Assembly: GCF_009017415.1 (NCBI RefSeq)
Contig: NC_092410.1
Span: forward strand, 1,860,001 to 1,924,000
Source of the DNA: Aspergillus flavus
Taxonomy: Eukaryota > Ascomycota > Eurotiomycetes > Eurotiales > Aspergillaceae
Length of the DNA: 64,000 nucleotides
Direction: 5' to 3'
Positions 19,844 to 31,927 of this stretch are shown here, one piece after another. Each line of letters begins with the position of its first letter. Positions within the stretch are counted from its first letter, which is position 1. The notes beneath the pieces are model-generated. The model was not told the DNA's origin and ran no database searches. It saw only the letters and a list, made by a program, of their open reading frames with translations. The translations under genes were made by a program, and so were the position numbers.

Positions 19844-22360
19844 ATGATGGGATATGGAGGTCATTCGTTTCACCAGCAACGGCAAGCCCAGCAGAATGCC
19901 CATCCTCAGCAGCAGCAACATCTCCAGTCCCCGTCGATGGGAGCCGCTGCTGCAGCTGCGGCTGCCACGCATCAACACCATAACAGTGGTATCGCCGGGA
20001 ACAATTCCCTTCTGCGCGGTCAACAGCAAGCCGATCTTACAGCTCATTCTCCAGATCTTCGCAAGATGACTCCATCGTCGTCAGCGCCGCTAGTAGGAAT
20101 TCCTACGGCCGGTAATTTCGCTTCCTTCCCTGGCCAATTCCCGCCTCAGGGTTCATCCGATCTGCTATCTCGAGGTGCCGAATCAGTGGGTCAGTTGAAA
20201 GACCCTTATCTGTCGCTGCAGAACTTGCAGAGAAATATGAATCCCATGGCTACTTTTCGCGGGCATACCGCAGCGGCCATGAACGCTCAGGCAGCCATGT
20301 CGCCGCACGCGCATGCCATGGGCTTGTCGTCGCCGCAGCAGTCGATAGACCGCATGCAACATGCGCAGTATCAACACCGACAGACGACGCATGCCCATCC
20401 GGCGCAAACTCCCACGACGGCGTCGCCCATGTTGGCTGCGGCTCAGCCCCAGCAGCAGCATCAGTACCAACAGCAACAGCCGCAGTACCAATCGGCACAG
20501 CAGCAGGCGCAATATCAAGCAACGCAACAGGCGCAATATCAACCACAGCAGCAAGCCCAGTACCAGCAAGCCCAGCAGTCTCCCTACCAACAGGCTCAGG
20601 CCCAACCTCAGTATCAAGCACAAGCGCAACAGTCGCCTTACCAGCAGCAAGTGCAGCAAACTTTCCAGCAACAGCAAGCTCAGCAGGCACAAGTCCAGCA
20701 ACAAGCGCAGCAGTCTTATCAGCAGCATGCCCGGTACCAATCGCAGCAGGCCCAGCGCTCGCCATATCAATCACAGGCCCAGCAGCACCCGTTCCAACAA
20801 GCTTACCAGCAGCGCCAATATCAGCCGCAGCAGCAAGCCCAGTTTGCGCAACAAGCACAACAACACCAGCAACGGCCACCGCAGTCGACAACGCCGTCAA
20901 CCATGGGGGGAAGTGCAGAGCTCTCAGTCCAAGAGCCAGAAGCGGAAGAGACCAAAACCAAGCGACGTCCGAAGCAAGCCAAGGCGACTGTATCTCCTGC
21001 GATATCAGCGAAACAAGTGAATGGTCAACCACCAGCTGTATACGCCACAGATGCTCAGACTCAGGCTCATGCCCAGGCACAAGCTCAAGCTCAGGCACAG
21101 GCTCAGGCACAGGCTCAGGCCCAAGCGCAGGCCAAGGCTCAAGCGCAAGCGCAAGCGCAGGCTCAGGCTCAGGCTCAGGCACAAGCTAAAGCGCAAGCGC
21201 AAGCTCAGGCACAGGCTCAGGCTCAGGCTCAGGCCCAGCAACAGCACCAGCTCCAGCTCCAGCACCAGCAACCGCAGGCCCAGCAAACCCCGGGACAGCC
21301 TCAAGCTCCATCACAGGTCAAACCCGCGTCGGCAGAAAATACCGGGACTCCTAAAAAACGAGGTCGTCCCCGAAAATCCTTAGTCCCAGGAGAAGAAGGC
21401 AAGACACCGAAGCCTAGAAAGACTCCATCCAAAGCAGCAGCAGCCGCCGCCGCCGCACAAGGCAACAGTGCGACTCCGACCTCAGCTGCTAAAGCTCCAG
21501 CTCCAGCGCCGGCCATGGCCATGGCCCCAGGCGTACATGGACAGGTTCAGGCTCCCCCTCCCGCTGCGCCTGGCACCGTACTTAGTGCAGACGGCACCAT
21601 AGTACCCCAAAAGAGACGCCGCGGTCGTCCGCGCAAGTCCGAAATTGACCCCAATGCCCCGCCAAAGCCTAAGCCTCCCCGCAAACCAGCCTCATCGAAA
21701 CCATCCGGTACAGGACGTCCTCGTGGCCGTCCTCGCAAGGCTGATGTTGCTGCTCGACAGGCGGCAGCCGAAGCCGAAGCGCAAGCCAAGGCACAAGGCC
21801 AGCAACCTCCAACACCAAGCCAGGGTCAAGCTCAACCTCAAGCACAGCCCCAGCAGGCCCATGTTCAACATCAACATCAACATCAGCATCAACACCAGCA
21901 CCAACACCAGCACCAGCCGCAGCATCAGCCGCAGCCCCAGGCTCAATCGAAGGCTCAACCGAAGGCTCAACCTCATTTGCAAGCTCAACCACAAATGCAG
22001 GTGCAACCACAGATACCAGCGCAAAATCATATGCAAGCTCAGCCTCCGATCCAAGCCCAATCAACAATGCAAGTTCAGCCCCAATTGCAGGCCCACCACC
22101 ACCAGCTCCAGATGGCCCATCAGCACCACGCACAGCACCATCCGCATCCACAGCAGCATCCACACCATCCCCTTTCACATGCGCATCAGCACCAGCACCC
22201 TCAAGTTCAGCAAGTTCAGCACACACATCACGTGCAACATGCGCACCAGCATCCGCATGTACAAGCGGATCCAATGGCCCTAAACCCAGCCCAAAAGCGT
22301 GGGCCACCGTCTCTAGACGATGACCCACGCAAACGAGCCTATATCATGCCGCAGATGTAA
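19844..22360 (+). CDS. Gln/Ala/His-rich protein with three AT-hooks
   Basis: A single exon of 838 residues, beginning [20 protein letters not shown]. Three AT-hook cores (GRPRK or RGRPRK) lie at about 504-512 (KKRGRPRKS), 589-598 ([11 protein letters not shown]) and 622-632 ([11 protein letters not shown]), each flanked by Lys/Pro-rich sequence, as in proteins that bind the minor groove of AT-rich DNA. Residues of about 205-345 are Gln-rich with YQ/AQ spacing. Residues of about 408-465 are an almost pure QA dipeptide repeat. Residues of about 675-700 are HQ repeats, and the C-terminus is His/Gln-rich, ending [14 protein letters not shown]. No enzymatic domain is visible. I infer a nuclear chromatin or transcription factor; the Gln-rich parts resemble activation or condensate-forming regions. 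The ATG pair at 19844/19847 makes either start possible. Confidence 0.85.
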   Translation: MMGYGGHSFHQQRQAQQNAHPQQQQHLQSPSMGAAAAAAAATHQHHNSGIAGNNSLLRGQQQADLTAHSPDLRKMTPSSSAPLVGIPTAGNFASFPGQFPPQGSSDLLSRGAESVGQLKDPYLSLQNLQRNMNPMATFRGHTAAAMNAQAAMSPHAHAMGLSSPQQSIDRMQHAQYQHRQTTHAHPAQTPTTASPMLAAAQPQQQHQYQQQQPQYQSAQQQAQYQATQQAQYQPQQQAQYQQAQQSPYQQAQAQPQYQAQAQQSPYQQQVQQTFQQQQAQQAQVQQQAQQSYQQHARYQSQQAQRSPYQSQAQQHPFQQAYQQRQYQPQQQAQFAQQAQQHQQRPPQSTTPSTMGGSAELSVQEPEAEETKTKRRPKQAKATVSPAISAKQVNGQPPAVYATDAQTQAHAQAQAQAQAQAQAQAQAQAQAKAQAQAQAQAQAQAQAQAKAQAQAQAQAQAQAQAQQQHQLQLQHQQPQAQQTPGQPQAPSQVKPASAENTGTPKKRGRPRKSLVPGEEGKTPKPRKTPSKAAAAAAAAQGNSATPTSAAKAPAPAPAMAMAPGVHGQVQAPPPAAPGTVLSADGTIVPQKRRRGRPRKSEIDPNAPPKPKPPRKPASSKPSGTGRPRGRPRKADVAARQAAAEAEAQAKAQGQQPPTPSQGQAQPQAQPQQAHVQHQHQHQHQHQHQHQHQPQHQPQPQAQSKAQPKAQPHLQAQPQMQVQPQIPAQNHMQAQPPIQAQSTMQVQPQLQAHHHQLQMAHQHHAQHHPHPQQHPHHPLSHAHQHQHPQVQQVQHTHHVQHAHQHPHVQADPMALNPAQKRGPPSLDDDPRKRAYIMPQM
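21063..21240 (+). repeat. Coding hexanucleotide repeat (Gln-Ala)n
   Basis: Tandem GCTCAG/GCACAG/GCGCAA units inside the AT-hook gene encode alternating Ala and Gln. Synonymous variation between units shows it is not a recent pure expansion throughout. Confidence 0.85.
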
Positions 22361-23210
22361 ATCGTGCCCCCAACCCGTGGAAATAATCGCTACTCGCATT
22401 TCATAATCTGTTTCTCCGTTAGTCGACAGTTCCCAGAGCAACACATGTTTCTTTCTTCTCATCTCCTGTTTTCAATCTATATCTGTTCCATTCTGTTGTT
22501 CCAGCGTACCTACGACGATGGTTTCTTCATTCATATTCATTATTATCATACTCCTGTTTCGTTTCCTTGCTTTTATTCTTATCAACCAATTAAGCCAATG
22601 CTCCCACACATCAATCAATGCTAACGAGTTAATTTTTTCTTCCCGCGACGAGTTTGTCTTCTCTCTTTTCCATACTGTTCTCTGAATTCTGCTTTTTCTC
22701 CATCTGGTTCTGCTCCTTCAGCGTCAGCTATACGTATTTACTTACTTTGTCCGCCCCAAATCTCCCCATTGTTTAAGCTGTTTTGCCTTGGTTGAATATT
22801 GACTTACTGGCTAGTTTATGTTTATTGTTAGTTGAATTTACCTCAAGTGGATCTTTACTATCATTGTCTATGTATTGTGTTGTCTGTAGGGTTTGACTGG
22901 GGGGTGCGTGGGGGACATGTTCGGTTTGTGTACCTACCATAGGGACGCGGGAGATTCGGAATTATATTGCTTGACTTCATTTTCATTTCTACACAATTGA
23001 TATCATGGCAGATCTAGTAGTCAACTTAGGTTTAACATTGATATTAGTTTCAGGTCTACAATTTAGTGAACAGATTTCCATAAAGTCATGAATACGTGCC
23101 AAAAAAAAGGGGGGGAAAGAGAAAAAAAGAAAACACGGACACGGGTTCATTTACTAACATTCGAAGGACTCCAAAATCCAAATAACTCACTGGCTGAAGA
23201 TAAAGAAAGC
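22361..23210. other. Intergenic region between convergent AT-hook and C6 regulator genes
   Basis: T-rich sequence after the AT-hook stop codon is probably its 3' UTR. No coding sequence is supported in the 850 bp. Confidence 0.4.
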
Positions 23211-25737
23211 TTAACAGATTTCTTCCGGTCCATCCGCCATCATCCAGATAGAGTCGGTATGGGAAGGCAAGGACGCCCCATCCGGCAGACCGGTAAGATC
23301 GAGGCCCAGACGCGGCGCGATCCGGCGGATGAAGCTATCGCAGAAGAGAAAGGCACGGCGGGCAGCAGTGTTGGTGTAGCTCATGGTGTGGAGCCAGCGG
23401 ATGACCTTTTTACATGCTTTAAGCATGGTTTGAGTGTTGATGGGTGGGGTTGCTGGACTTATGGGCTTGGTATCCTTGGATAACTCGGGAATAGACCAGC
23501 AGGATAGTCCGAGGAGTAGGGCGGTGTTGGCTTGCATTAAGTAATGGAGGATCGTCCACCATGGAGACACACGTACCAACCAGTGGATATCCGGTTCTTC
23601 GGGGAGGATGGAGGTCAGGGAGCAGGCGGAGCGCAGGCAGCTGACGGCCATCTCGTTGCGGAGGTCAGAATGTGTGGTCTTTCCTGGCTGGGATGAGGTG
23701 CTTCCTTTCAGATTGGCATGAGTGACGCACGGCCGGCAGAGTGTAATCTTAGCACTGTAAAAGTTGAAGGCAAGGCATATCCGCTCTCGCTGGAAGGGAT
23801 CATCAGCTGCTGGTGCGTGAAATCTTTCGCTATGTGACTCTGTAAATCGAAAAGCCTGGGGAAGTTTGGACAGCCACGTCTCCAGGGTCTTGCCGTATTT
23901 TCGTATGCGGGGGTGAATCCTGCCACTGGGCTCGCGTAAAGCTTGGATGCTGTAGACTTTGTTCATCACGGCTTGAGTTATGCTCGTGAGGTCCACCAGG
24001 CAATGAAAAAACACAGATGGGGTGGGCTCGCAAGTCAGTAGCCATTCGGCGCTGGACCGAGCCTCCTCTTCCGTTTGAAGTAGTGTCAGTTTTAGGTGGC
24101 TTTCACGCATGGATGCATCCTGGAAAAGACAAAGAACCTCCGGTTTACAGAAATCGTCCTCCTCAAATGGCACTGGAAGTGGCGTGGAGCTCAGGTTCTC
24201 ACTGACACAAGAGACTCGGCCCGTGACGGACGTAAGCTGATGCTCGAGAAGATAGATAGACCACCACAGGCGGCTTCGTGCTTCTTTCGACGTGTAGTGT
24301 GTTCGACCATCCACCAAGCGAAGGTTAATTCCAAGTGATAAAGCTGATCGAAGTGCCATACTCGAGAATTTGAAAGACCTAGAAGTGTTAGTATTGCTAT
24401 CCCAAGGCACGCATCCTCGCAGGTTGACTTCCTACCTACCTATTAACTTGACCCATTGACAGCAAGTACAAAGCCACTAGAAACTCCACTTGGATTTGTT
24501 GTAAATCTGCATGTTCAAAGAGCATATTTCCGCTCAAGGCCAACTTCCTAGCGCGGTTCAGGTACAGCACATCATCCAAATCCCCGCCCCCTGCGTGATC
24601 CAAAAGATGTTGATATCGACAACCTAAAGCGAAGACCATATTCAGAATGGCAAGCCATCTCCGCGGTGGATTCGACGGTTGGCTAAAGAATTGTCGATAT
24701 TGCGCAGAAAAGATGCTCTTCCGGATGACCATGAATGCCGGATGCACAGACTCCATAAATGCGGTAAAGAACTGGTCTGCTAGCTCTTTTGGTGGCAGCG
24801 CGTATGCATCCACGCAATCCATTAATGGGAGTTGAAGGTCGTCGAGATGATAGCTTACTGTTGTAGTGGGGACGTCATGCCTCTGTTCCTGCGTAGAAGT
24901 AGCTTGATCCAGCGCCATGCCCGAGTCATCGAGGCCTTGACTACGACCTTCAACCTCATCCTCCAATCTCTGCATCCAGGATATCTCAGAGTTCTTCCCA
25001 AAAAATCCCATGGCTATCGACTTCTCATCCCGATTCAAATCCTCATCTATCAGATCAATCTCATCCAGGGATCCAATTGATGAAGTTTCGTCACCTGAGT
25101 CGGAATCATCATCTGCAGACGATGCCTCAGAGCCCTGTACTTATTAGTAAACTGTCCTATTCATCAAGCGAGGCCAAAAGATTGACAGGGGTACACAGAC
25201 GGTGTTACAAACCTGTAAGCATCTTCTGATTCGCCTTGCGAGAGCACCTTCAACTTCCGGCTCGATCCCTTCCAGTAGCTTCTCATAACGCTGGACCTTC
25301 TTCGCCAGCACCCCAAGCAGTTTCTGATCTCGGACTCGTTTCACATCTAGATAGGAACAGCTCACATTATGCTCCACACATTGTTTACAGGCCGGCTTGT
25401 TTCCATCGCACTTGATTTTCCGTTGACGACAAGGTTCGCAAGCGCGCGCGGATCGGCGACGCTGGGACTGGCCACTGATACCTGCAGTCCGCGGAATAGC
25501 CACCTTCGGAATCTCTCGTGAAGAGGACGATCTGGAAGACTGCTGGTTTGGAAACGGAGGTCGGTCCGTGTATGGCGGTATGGCGTACGGATTAAAGCTC
25601 ATCGCCGGGAAGCTGCCAGGACTGGAGCCCCAAAGCCAATCGGAGGACTGAGGCACCGAGAGATCGAACCCCGGGCCTCGATTGCTCTCCTCGGCGGTCG
25701 GCAGATTATAATAATACAGGTGAGAATTATTTTCCAT
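23211..25737 (-). CDS. Zn(II)2Cys6 transcription factor with fungal-specific TF domain
   Basis: Three exons (25737-25213, 25134-24440, 24378-23211) encode 795 residues. The binuclear zinc cluster has Cys100, 103, 110, 117, 120 and 127 (CEPCRQRKIKC then CKQC and C), followed by a basic linker and the coiled-coil-like LLGVLAKKVQRYEKLLEGIE for dimerisation. A Ser/Asp-rich acidic segment starts exon 2. The middle-homology region (Fungal_trans) runs from about ADQFFTAFMESVHPAFMVIR through FLVALYLLSMGQVNRSF to RLWWSIYLLEHQLTS. It is a nuclear DNA-binding regulator, and its target genes cannot be read from sequence. It lies in the same orientation as a second C6 regulator upstream. The distance to the NRPS-like locus (about 13 kb, with other genes between) makes it a weak candidate for that cluster's regulator. 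Confidence 0.92.
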
Positions 25738-26153
25738 TGCCAGATGATACAGTGGCCAATATGAGTCAGGAACGGCAAGGGTGTAATCGTCTCATGGCGA
25801 CAGATGAACAGCTTTCGTTCTGCAGGGCTTTTCAGGTCCTCGGTAACAAGGCACGGACCGCAATGACCTTGACTGGCTCGACCCATAAGCTTTGAAGAGA
25901 GGATGATGTAGTCCAACGGGAGATGAACAGCCAATGATGTCACCACCCGAAGATCACGGGAAGAGGACAATCAAAACTATTCTTACAAATATATAGAGTG
26001 ATATAGGCAGTAGACATGCTGAAACAAGAATGTTCATGGTTAAAATATAGAATAAATGGGGTAGTAGATACTGTATAAACTTCAAGTACAGGATATATGT
26101 AGTTCTTGGTTTGGAAACCCCCCCCCCCCCCGGGTTGACCACAAAGTTAGCAT
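25738..26153. other. Intergenic region between the two C6 regulator genes
   Basis: About 416 bp. It holds the promoter of the first regulator and the 3' flank of the second, including 14 C residues at 26118-26131. No coding sequence is supported. Confidence 0.4.
26118..26131 (+). repeat. Poly(C) run of 14 bases
   Basis: It lies about 20 bp beyond the stop codon of the minus-strand regulator, so its transcript would carry a G run in the 3' UTR. Confidence 0.7.
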
Positions 26154-28707
26154 CTATCGTGCCTCTGGTCGGTACCTCTCCGGAGCTACTTCATCCTTCC
26201 CTAAGCTCAGACTCTCATAACAATCGAGCATGTCGAAGAGTGTGTGATCTCCCTCTCCCGGGATGCCATGGTACCGTTCGTCCTCATTCAGCTTCTCCAA
26301 TCCCTTGGCGTAACCATCCCATCGAGACGGTGATGAGATATCTTCAGTGAATAGAGCCTTCAGTTCATCATTAACAGTACTCGAGCTTGATGCTCGCTTC
26401 CCCTGGCCTTTGGTCAGAACAGACTGTCGGAACAGATGGAAGAGATTCCTCCCAAGCTGAGAACGGCTGGCTAAGCTTATGAAGGCGCTCGTCAGTGATA
26501 GGAAGTCTTGATCCAAAATGTCAAAATTGGCATGATCCAGCATCGTGAATAGAGCCAGATTTATGGCATACAGCGCAAAGTGGTGTGCACGACTCATGCC
26601 ATATTCCCGCCGATAGAGACGTGTCAACGCGGAAATTGCACGCGCCGAAGATAGGATATTCTCGAGAGCATCGAATTTCGAACGTGGTGGGCTAAGCCCG
26701 GGTGGGCTCTCGGGCGTTTTGGGAGCCTCGGAATCAACACTTGACACATCATCCTCGGGCCTCCAAGAAAATAGATTGATGGTCAAAGTATGATACCTCA
26801 TCCTAATGTAACAGTCAGCATTGACATGGTGTCGAGGGTGAGGTGACACAGGGCTTCATCATCGAGGATCTGGGGGTTAAATTGACAAGCGCGAGAGGGA
26901 ATTTGCCGTGCTCAATATCTTCGATGAAAGATATAGGCGTACCTTAGTAATATAATATATGGTGGTGGTTTGTGATCTGGGTTGAAAGTATCCGGTAACC
27001 CCTGGTGCCATCGTCGAAGCCTTTCATACAGTGCCTCCTTAGTGCGGCGTTGATGATATGCGGAGAAAGAGGAACCATTGATTGCATACAGTTGCTGTGA
27101 GATATCACGGGCAATCTCACACAGGTTGCATGACTCGTCAAAGTACTGACTAAGAAGGGACGGCCGCGGAGCGCGATGGGAAGGATACGGAACCCACAGA
27201 GCCATCTCATCCATTCGAGCTCTGTCAGGCCGATCCAAGTTGACTTTGTCAATGAGACTTGGCCTTAAGAAGTCGGTGTGGACGACACTAATCAAGAGAT
27301 GAGAGTTACCCTTCCGGTATGGTAAGATGACTTACGTATCTATATGGAACAAGCCCCAGGCGGTCCGCTTGATAGAAACATCCATATCATCCGTGAGCTG
27401 TCCAGAGCTGAACTTGAAGACTTTAGGGCCAATTAAGCCTAGCGACTCGCCCGTCCATATTGCTTGATGGAGCATTTTATAGCCCAGGTCATTGTTTCCT
27501 GATATGGAATACCTTTGTAGATGTTAGATAGCAAGTGCCAATGAAGATAGCGGATGAGCTGACCGCGAACCTTTCATATAACAGAAGGGTACCTTGTAGG
27601 AATGCCAGACTCAACTTTGCGGGCTCCTCGTCTCTTAGCCGTTCGGCCTCGGCGAGAAAATCAGCGCCCTTAGTTACGATATCGCCCGGATCCACGTATG
27701 CCTCTGAGTAATCCGAAAAATGCTGCATAGAATTAGTATGTATCCACAAAGTGATGGGCTTATCACATACACATGCATTTGCAAGAAGTGCGTTGACCAG
27801 AAATGGACTACAACACTCCGAGTTGAGGTCGCCCCTGGCCATGTCTCGTAGGAACACATCACGATCGAGAAAGGCATGAAACGGGAAGTCCCAGGTGAAG
27901 TACAGGGATATTAAGTGCGATACAAGATCTGCATCCTCAGTAACTGTAGTCCATGGCTTGGCGGGAACTCGGAAGGGCACCTCATCGCATAAGTAATGAA
28001 TGTCCATGACCTTTGGACGAAAGGACGGCCCGGCCCCCTCAGCATTGATAACCCGTCGAACATCCTCCAACTTGCGGACAGTGACCTCGTCCGCACTGTC
28101 GGTACCCTCCATCTGGGCCAGCGCCTCGTCGATAAATCCACGCATCTCCTCCGCGGTGGCATCCCTTCGAATAATGTCCAACAGCCTGAGGCCAAACGAT
28201 TGATCATCCGCTCGCATCACCCTCAAGAGGTCATTGAGCATGTCTCGGTGATAGCTGAGCTCATCTGCGGTACGTTTAGCGGCTACTCGCCGGCGTTGAT
28301 CTAGGGTTTCATCGAAGATGCACTGTCGATTGAAGGCTCGACAATTGTCACACGGAGGTACCCCGGAGCACTAAGTCACAATCTGTCAGTAGCAAACTCA
28401 ATTTCATTTCTTGGTTAGGAAGAAAAGAGTGGCGAAAAAGAAATCTTATTAGTATTGCTAATAACAAAAGGGAAAGAAAGACGAAAGGATCGAGACATTC
28501 ATGTGGAAACATGATGCGCAAGTAAAGTCCACAACATACTTTCCGCTTGGACTTCTTACAAGCCAAACAGGCCATGGACACCCGCTTCTTTGAGGGGTCC
28601 ATCGGTGTGGTCCGGTAGTTTTCTCCAGGCGGACTATCACCCGGGGGCAATTCAGATTTCAAAGAAGGTCCCGGGGCAATTTGACGGTGCGCTGACTGTT
28701 CGCTCAT
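26154..28707 (-). CDS. Zn(II)2Cys6 transcription factor
   Basis: Six exons (28707-28540, 28370-27771, 27722-27571, 27512-27336, 27287-26943, 26802-26154) encode 696 residues. The zinc cluster has Cys47, 50, 57, 63, 66 and 73 (CLACKKSKRKC, then CDNCRAFNRQC) and is split by a 169-bp intron between Lys56 and Cys57. A basic stretch DQRRRVAAKR follows. The fungal-specific domain includes LVSHLISLYFTWDFPFHAFLD, ANACHFSDYSEAYVDPGDI (joined across intron 2), TLLLYERYSISGNNDLGYKML (intron 3) and KRTAWGLFHIDTVVHTDFLRP (intron 4). These joins restore conserved sequence, which supports the model. The start at 28707 has a near-ideal context (GCCGCCACCATGA). The role is nuclear regulation with unknown targets. 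Intron 5 is 140 bp, and its acceptor is slightly less certain. Confidence 0.88.
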
Positions 28708-28724
28708 GGTGGCGGCGAAAGCAT
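28704..28724 (-). promoter_or_regulatory. Upstream open reading frame overlapping the regulator start codon
   Basis: A six-codon frame starts at 28724 and its TGA overlaps the main ATG in the arrangement ATGA. If the transcript includes it, it could limit or couple translation of the C6 regulator by re-initiation. Confidence 0.45.
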
Positions 28725-29747
28725 ACAATAAATAAACACAGCCAGCTCAACTCGTTCGCCAACCACTCGCCAGGGACCCACAAAGCAATTGAATAGAGTA
28801 TGGTGAAGGCGAATTGATGAACATCGATGAGTCTTATACTAACAAACACAGTAAAGTCTGCCATGTGAAGAGGAGTCCAGAACAAGAAGACGGCTCCAGG
28901 GCTCCGCAAGACACGAGTCCATAAGCCCCCCTCCTTGCTTGTACTGAGCCCGAGTTGCCTATGCATGACGTACAGGAAAACGTTAGAGGCGTAAGGCAGT
29001 TCTGGTTATGGCAACAGGAAACCGTGTCCGAACCCTATGGCGTCCATGGCCACATCAGGTGCTACAGCAGCCACATCTTACAAATCGACAGGTCAGAAGA
29101 CCAGGCTCACAAAAAGAACCTCGGAACTCCTTTACAGCTTTTCTCGTCGTTTCAGAAGGCATGGCGGGCTGACTGGGAGTGATGGACATAGCGAAACACC
29201 CGGAAGATAGTCCCGCGATCTTGCACGTGATGGGGGGTCCCGAATGGGACTGGAGCAATCATGTGTTGCCAGAAAGAGGCCGAGTAGGTTTTTGAGTTAA
29301 GTCGAGGGGCCACCGTACCAGGAAAACATCCTCGACCCTAGTATCTGGGGACATTGCTTACGCGGAAGAGACACGCTGTGCGGGTAGGTAGATCCTTCGG
29401 CGTCCCATCGGGCCAGGAATGCTTTGTTAGAAATCAAGGAAATCAAGAGGAAATACTCTGTCCAGACAAAGTCAAATAGAACTAGTAGTTGGAAGATAAT
29501 AAAAAGATTATGGACAATACTAAACTAAGTTTTGCTGCACTCCCCAATCGAAACCGTTGCCACGAATGCGCCTCCCAGACGTTCAATCAACACAGGATAT
29601 ATGTTAATCAGACCCAAAATCCACATAAGGTAAGAAACCCCCGCTTCTAAAACAGATCTATCTGGCCTTGCAGACACCTCCTTCTGTACCAGCCCAGCGA
29701 AGGGCAAACCGGAGAATGATGCAAGCCGATGGCAGTCTAAGTGTAAA
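28708..29747. other. Intergenic region upstream of the C6 regulator
   Basis: About 1 kb. It holds the regulator promoter and the 3' flank of galF. No gene is supported. Confidence 0.4.
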
Positions 29748-31927
29748 TTAATGCTCCAGGATACGCAAGCTTCCCTGGACAACACAGTTCTCCAGTACCG
29801 ATCCAGGAGGCACATCGATGGTGCTACCCTCCGTGGCGACAATGATGACTGTGCCCTTCAGAGTAACATTGCGACCCAGGTTGACGGCACCGGTGATCGT
29901 CAGGTGGTCGAGCTCAACGATACGGGGGATGCTGGGGATGTGCTTCTGGAAATCCGAAACCTTCTTGAAATCGGATCCAAGCTTGATCACAGGAACACCA
30001 CCGAAGCGGTTAGGGTCCATGACCAACTGACCGTGCTCCAGACGGTAAAGATCCGACTTGACCAGCAAGAGATCGGAGCATGTCTTCACGGGCAGGAAGC
30101 GGCGACGAGGGACATTCACACCGTGGCCGTTCTTGAAGTGACGGATAGCGGCACCAACAGCGGTCTCAAGCTGATAAATGGCCTGGTCGGCGTCACCCTT
30201 CTTGTCAGCGGGGATCGACTTCTCGTTGGCGATGATCTCCATCTCAAGCTCGTTCTCCTCAACAACACGCTTGATAGCGCGGAGACTCATCCAGATGTTG
30301 TTCGTGTTGAAGTACTTGAACTTCTTGATAGACTTGAACTCGTTGACGTGCTCCTTAGGAACCTGAGCGATTTCCAAGAGACGAGCCTTGCCCTCGTAGT
30401 CGATGATAGTACCACCCTTCACATCGGCCTTGGTCTTATCAGTCAATTCCATGATGTACTCAGACTCGGTATCAACCATGTGCTGCAAGATGCGAAGGTC
30501 GACCACAGCACCCAAGTTGTCGGCGTTGGACAGGAAGATGTACTCCACACCACGCTCCAAGAGCTTGTCAAGAGTGCCAGAGTTGTACAGGGACTCAAAG
30601 ACATCACCATGGCCTGGGGGATACCAGTCCTGCAAAGGTGCATCAAAGCTCTTAGGAGCGGGGAGAAGAGAGTCCTTGATGATACGGGGGTAGCGAGACT
30701 GGTTGAAGGTAAGGATATCAACGTTGTGGCCCTGGTATTTCTTGATGATGGACTGAGTGTCCTGGTCGGTGTTGAAGGAGTTCATCAGGACGAAGGGAAC
30801 GTTGACGTTGAAAGTGCGGTTCAGGTGCTCGATCTGGCGAACGGACAGATCCAGGAAGGACATACCCTCACGGACCTCAATGACTGACTTGGGGCCAACG
30901 CAACCCATGGAAGTACCCAAGCCACCGTTCAGCTTAACAACAGCCAACTTGTTCAGGAACTCAACCGAGGCCTCGCTGCCCAAGCTCTCATAGTTAACGA
31001 CCTGGGAAGGCTGGGGTGGAGCAATGCGGTCCCAGTTCACTTCGTTGCCCTTAGCCTTGTCGTTCAGAAATCTGCGGAAGAGGGCGAAGAAGTTGTCCAT
31101 CTCAGCCTCGAAGCGCTTGCGCTCCTGAGGATCAGGGACGGTCTCTGAGAGGGCATTCAGAGCATTACGCATCTGAGAAGCAGCAACGCTGGTCGATGCA
31201 TTCTCGAACGCCTGAGGGAATCGGCCTGTTAGCATGCAAGTCTTAAACCACGACATGACAGGAGTTCGGCGGATGTCAAAGCAAAAAACGACTTGTAAAA
31301 ATCCAAAAACAACCCGCAACCTAGAGGTGCTCCAGAAGTAAAGATAGCTATAGAAACTAATGTCCTGAGACGAAGAGAAGGTCGCAAACGAGTGATAAAA
31401 TCAAAGAAATTCAGATAACGGTTCAGGGGAATCCGGTATACGTTTCAAGGAGCACAGGATAAGTGTTGAAGATTTTCAGCAAGGTAACACAGCAAAATAC
31501 AATGTACGCTTTCTCTGAGCAGAAAAATGTGCAAGGGAAATGCGTGCTTTCAGTAGTAGGGATATGCGATGCTAAGTATACCAAGTCCATGCAGGCCACC
31601 ATTTAAGACAGGTTCATATGCCCATATGGTCAATAAGCAAGGCAAGGTAGACTTCAAGTTGCTTAAAAGCAGTTGCAACCCATCCGCGCCCCGGGTCCTT
31701 CCCCCACAGTATTCTGCAGGGTCGCAACCCAGCAGCTAAGGAGGTGTGCATACAATTCAGGAAACCACAGGCCAACATGCGCAGTCGCAACTCCAGACGA
31801 GTGTCATGAAATCCACAAGACTTACCATGTGAGACTGAGACTTTCCGTGGTGCTTGCCGAAAGAGCCAGCGTTTGAGGTTTCCGTGGCTGGAGCTCTGAG
31901 GTGGGTAGGCAAAGCTTTGGCTGCCAT
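29748..31927 (-). CDS. galF: UTP-glucose-1-phosphate uridylyltransferase (UDP-glucose pyrophosphorylase)
   Basis: Two exons (31927-31826 and 31211-29748) encode 521 residues. The enzyme makes UDP-glucose from UTP and glucose-1-phosphate in the cytosol, feeding glucan, glycogen, trehalose and galactose metabolism. Exon 1 encodes [16 protein letters not shown] through GKSQSHM and splices to [18 protein letters not shown]. The nucleotide-binding loop [16 protein letters not shown], the sugar-binding region [14 protein letters not shown] and [19 protein letters not shown] are all present. The C-terminal left-handed beta-helix ([20 protein letters not shown] through VLENCVVQG) drives oligomerisation in this family. 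Length matches eukaryotic UGP proteins (about 500-520). The first intron is 614 bp, exceptionally long here, and its 3' end contains in-frame ATGs. A GTAAGT at about 32310 on the minus strand hints at a 5' UTR intron. Confidence 0.95.

Noticed and set aside
29751..30887. 378-codon open frame antisense to galF
   Set aside because: It lies wholly inside a highly conserved enzyme gene on the other strand and has no recognisable content.
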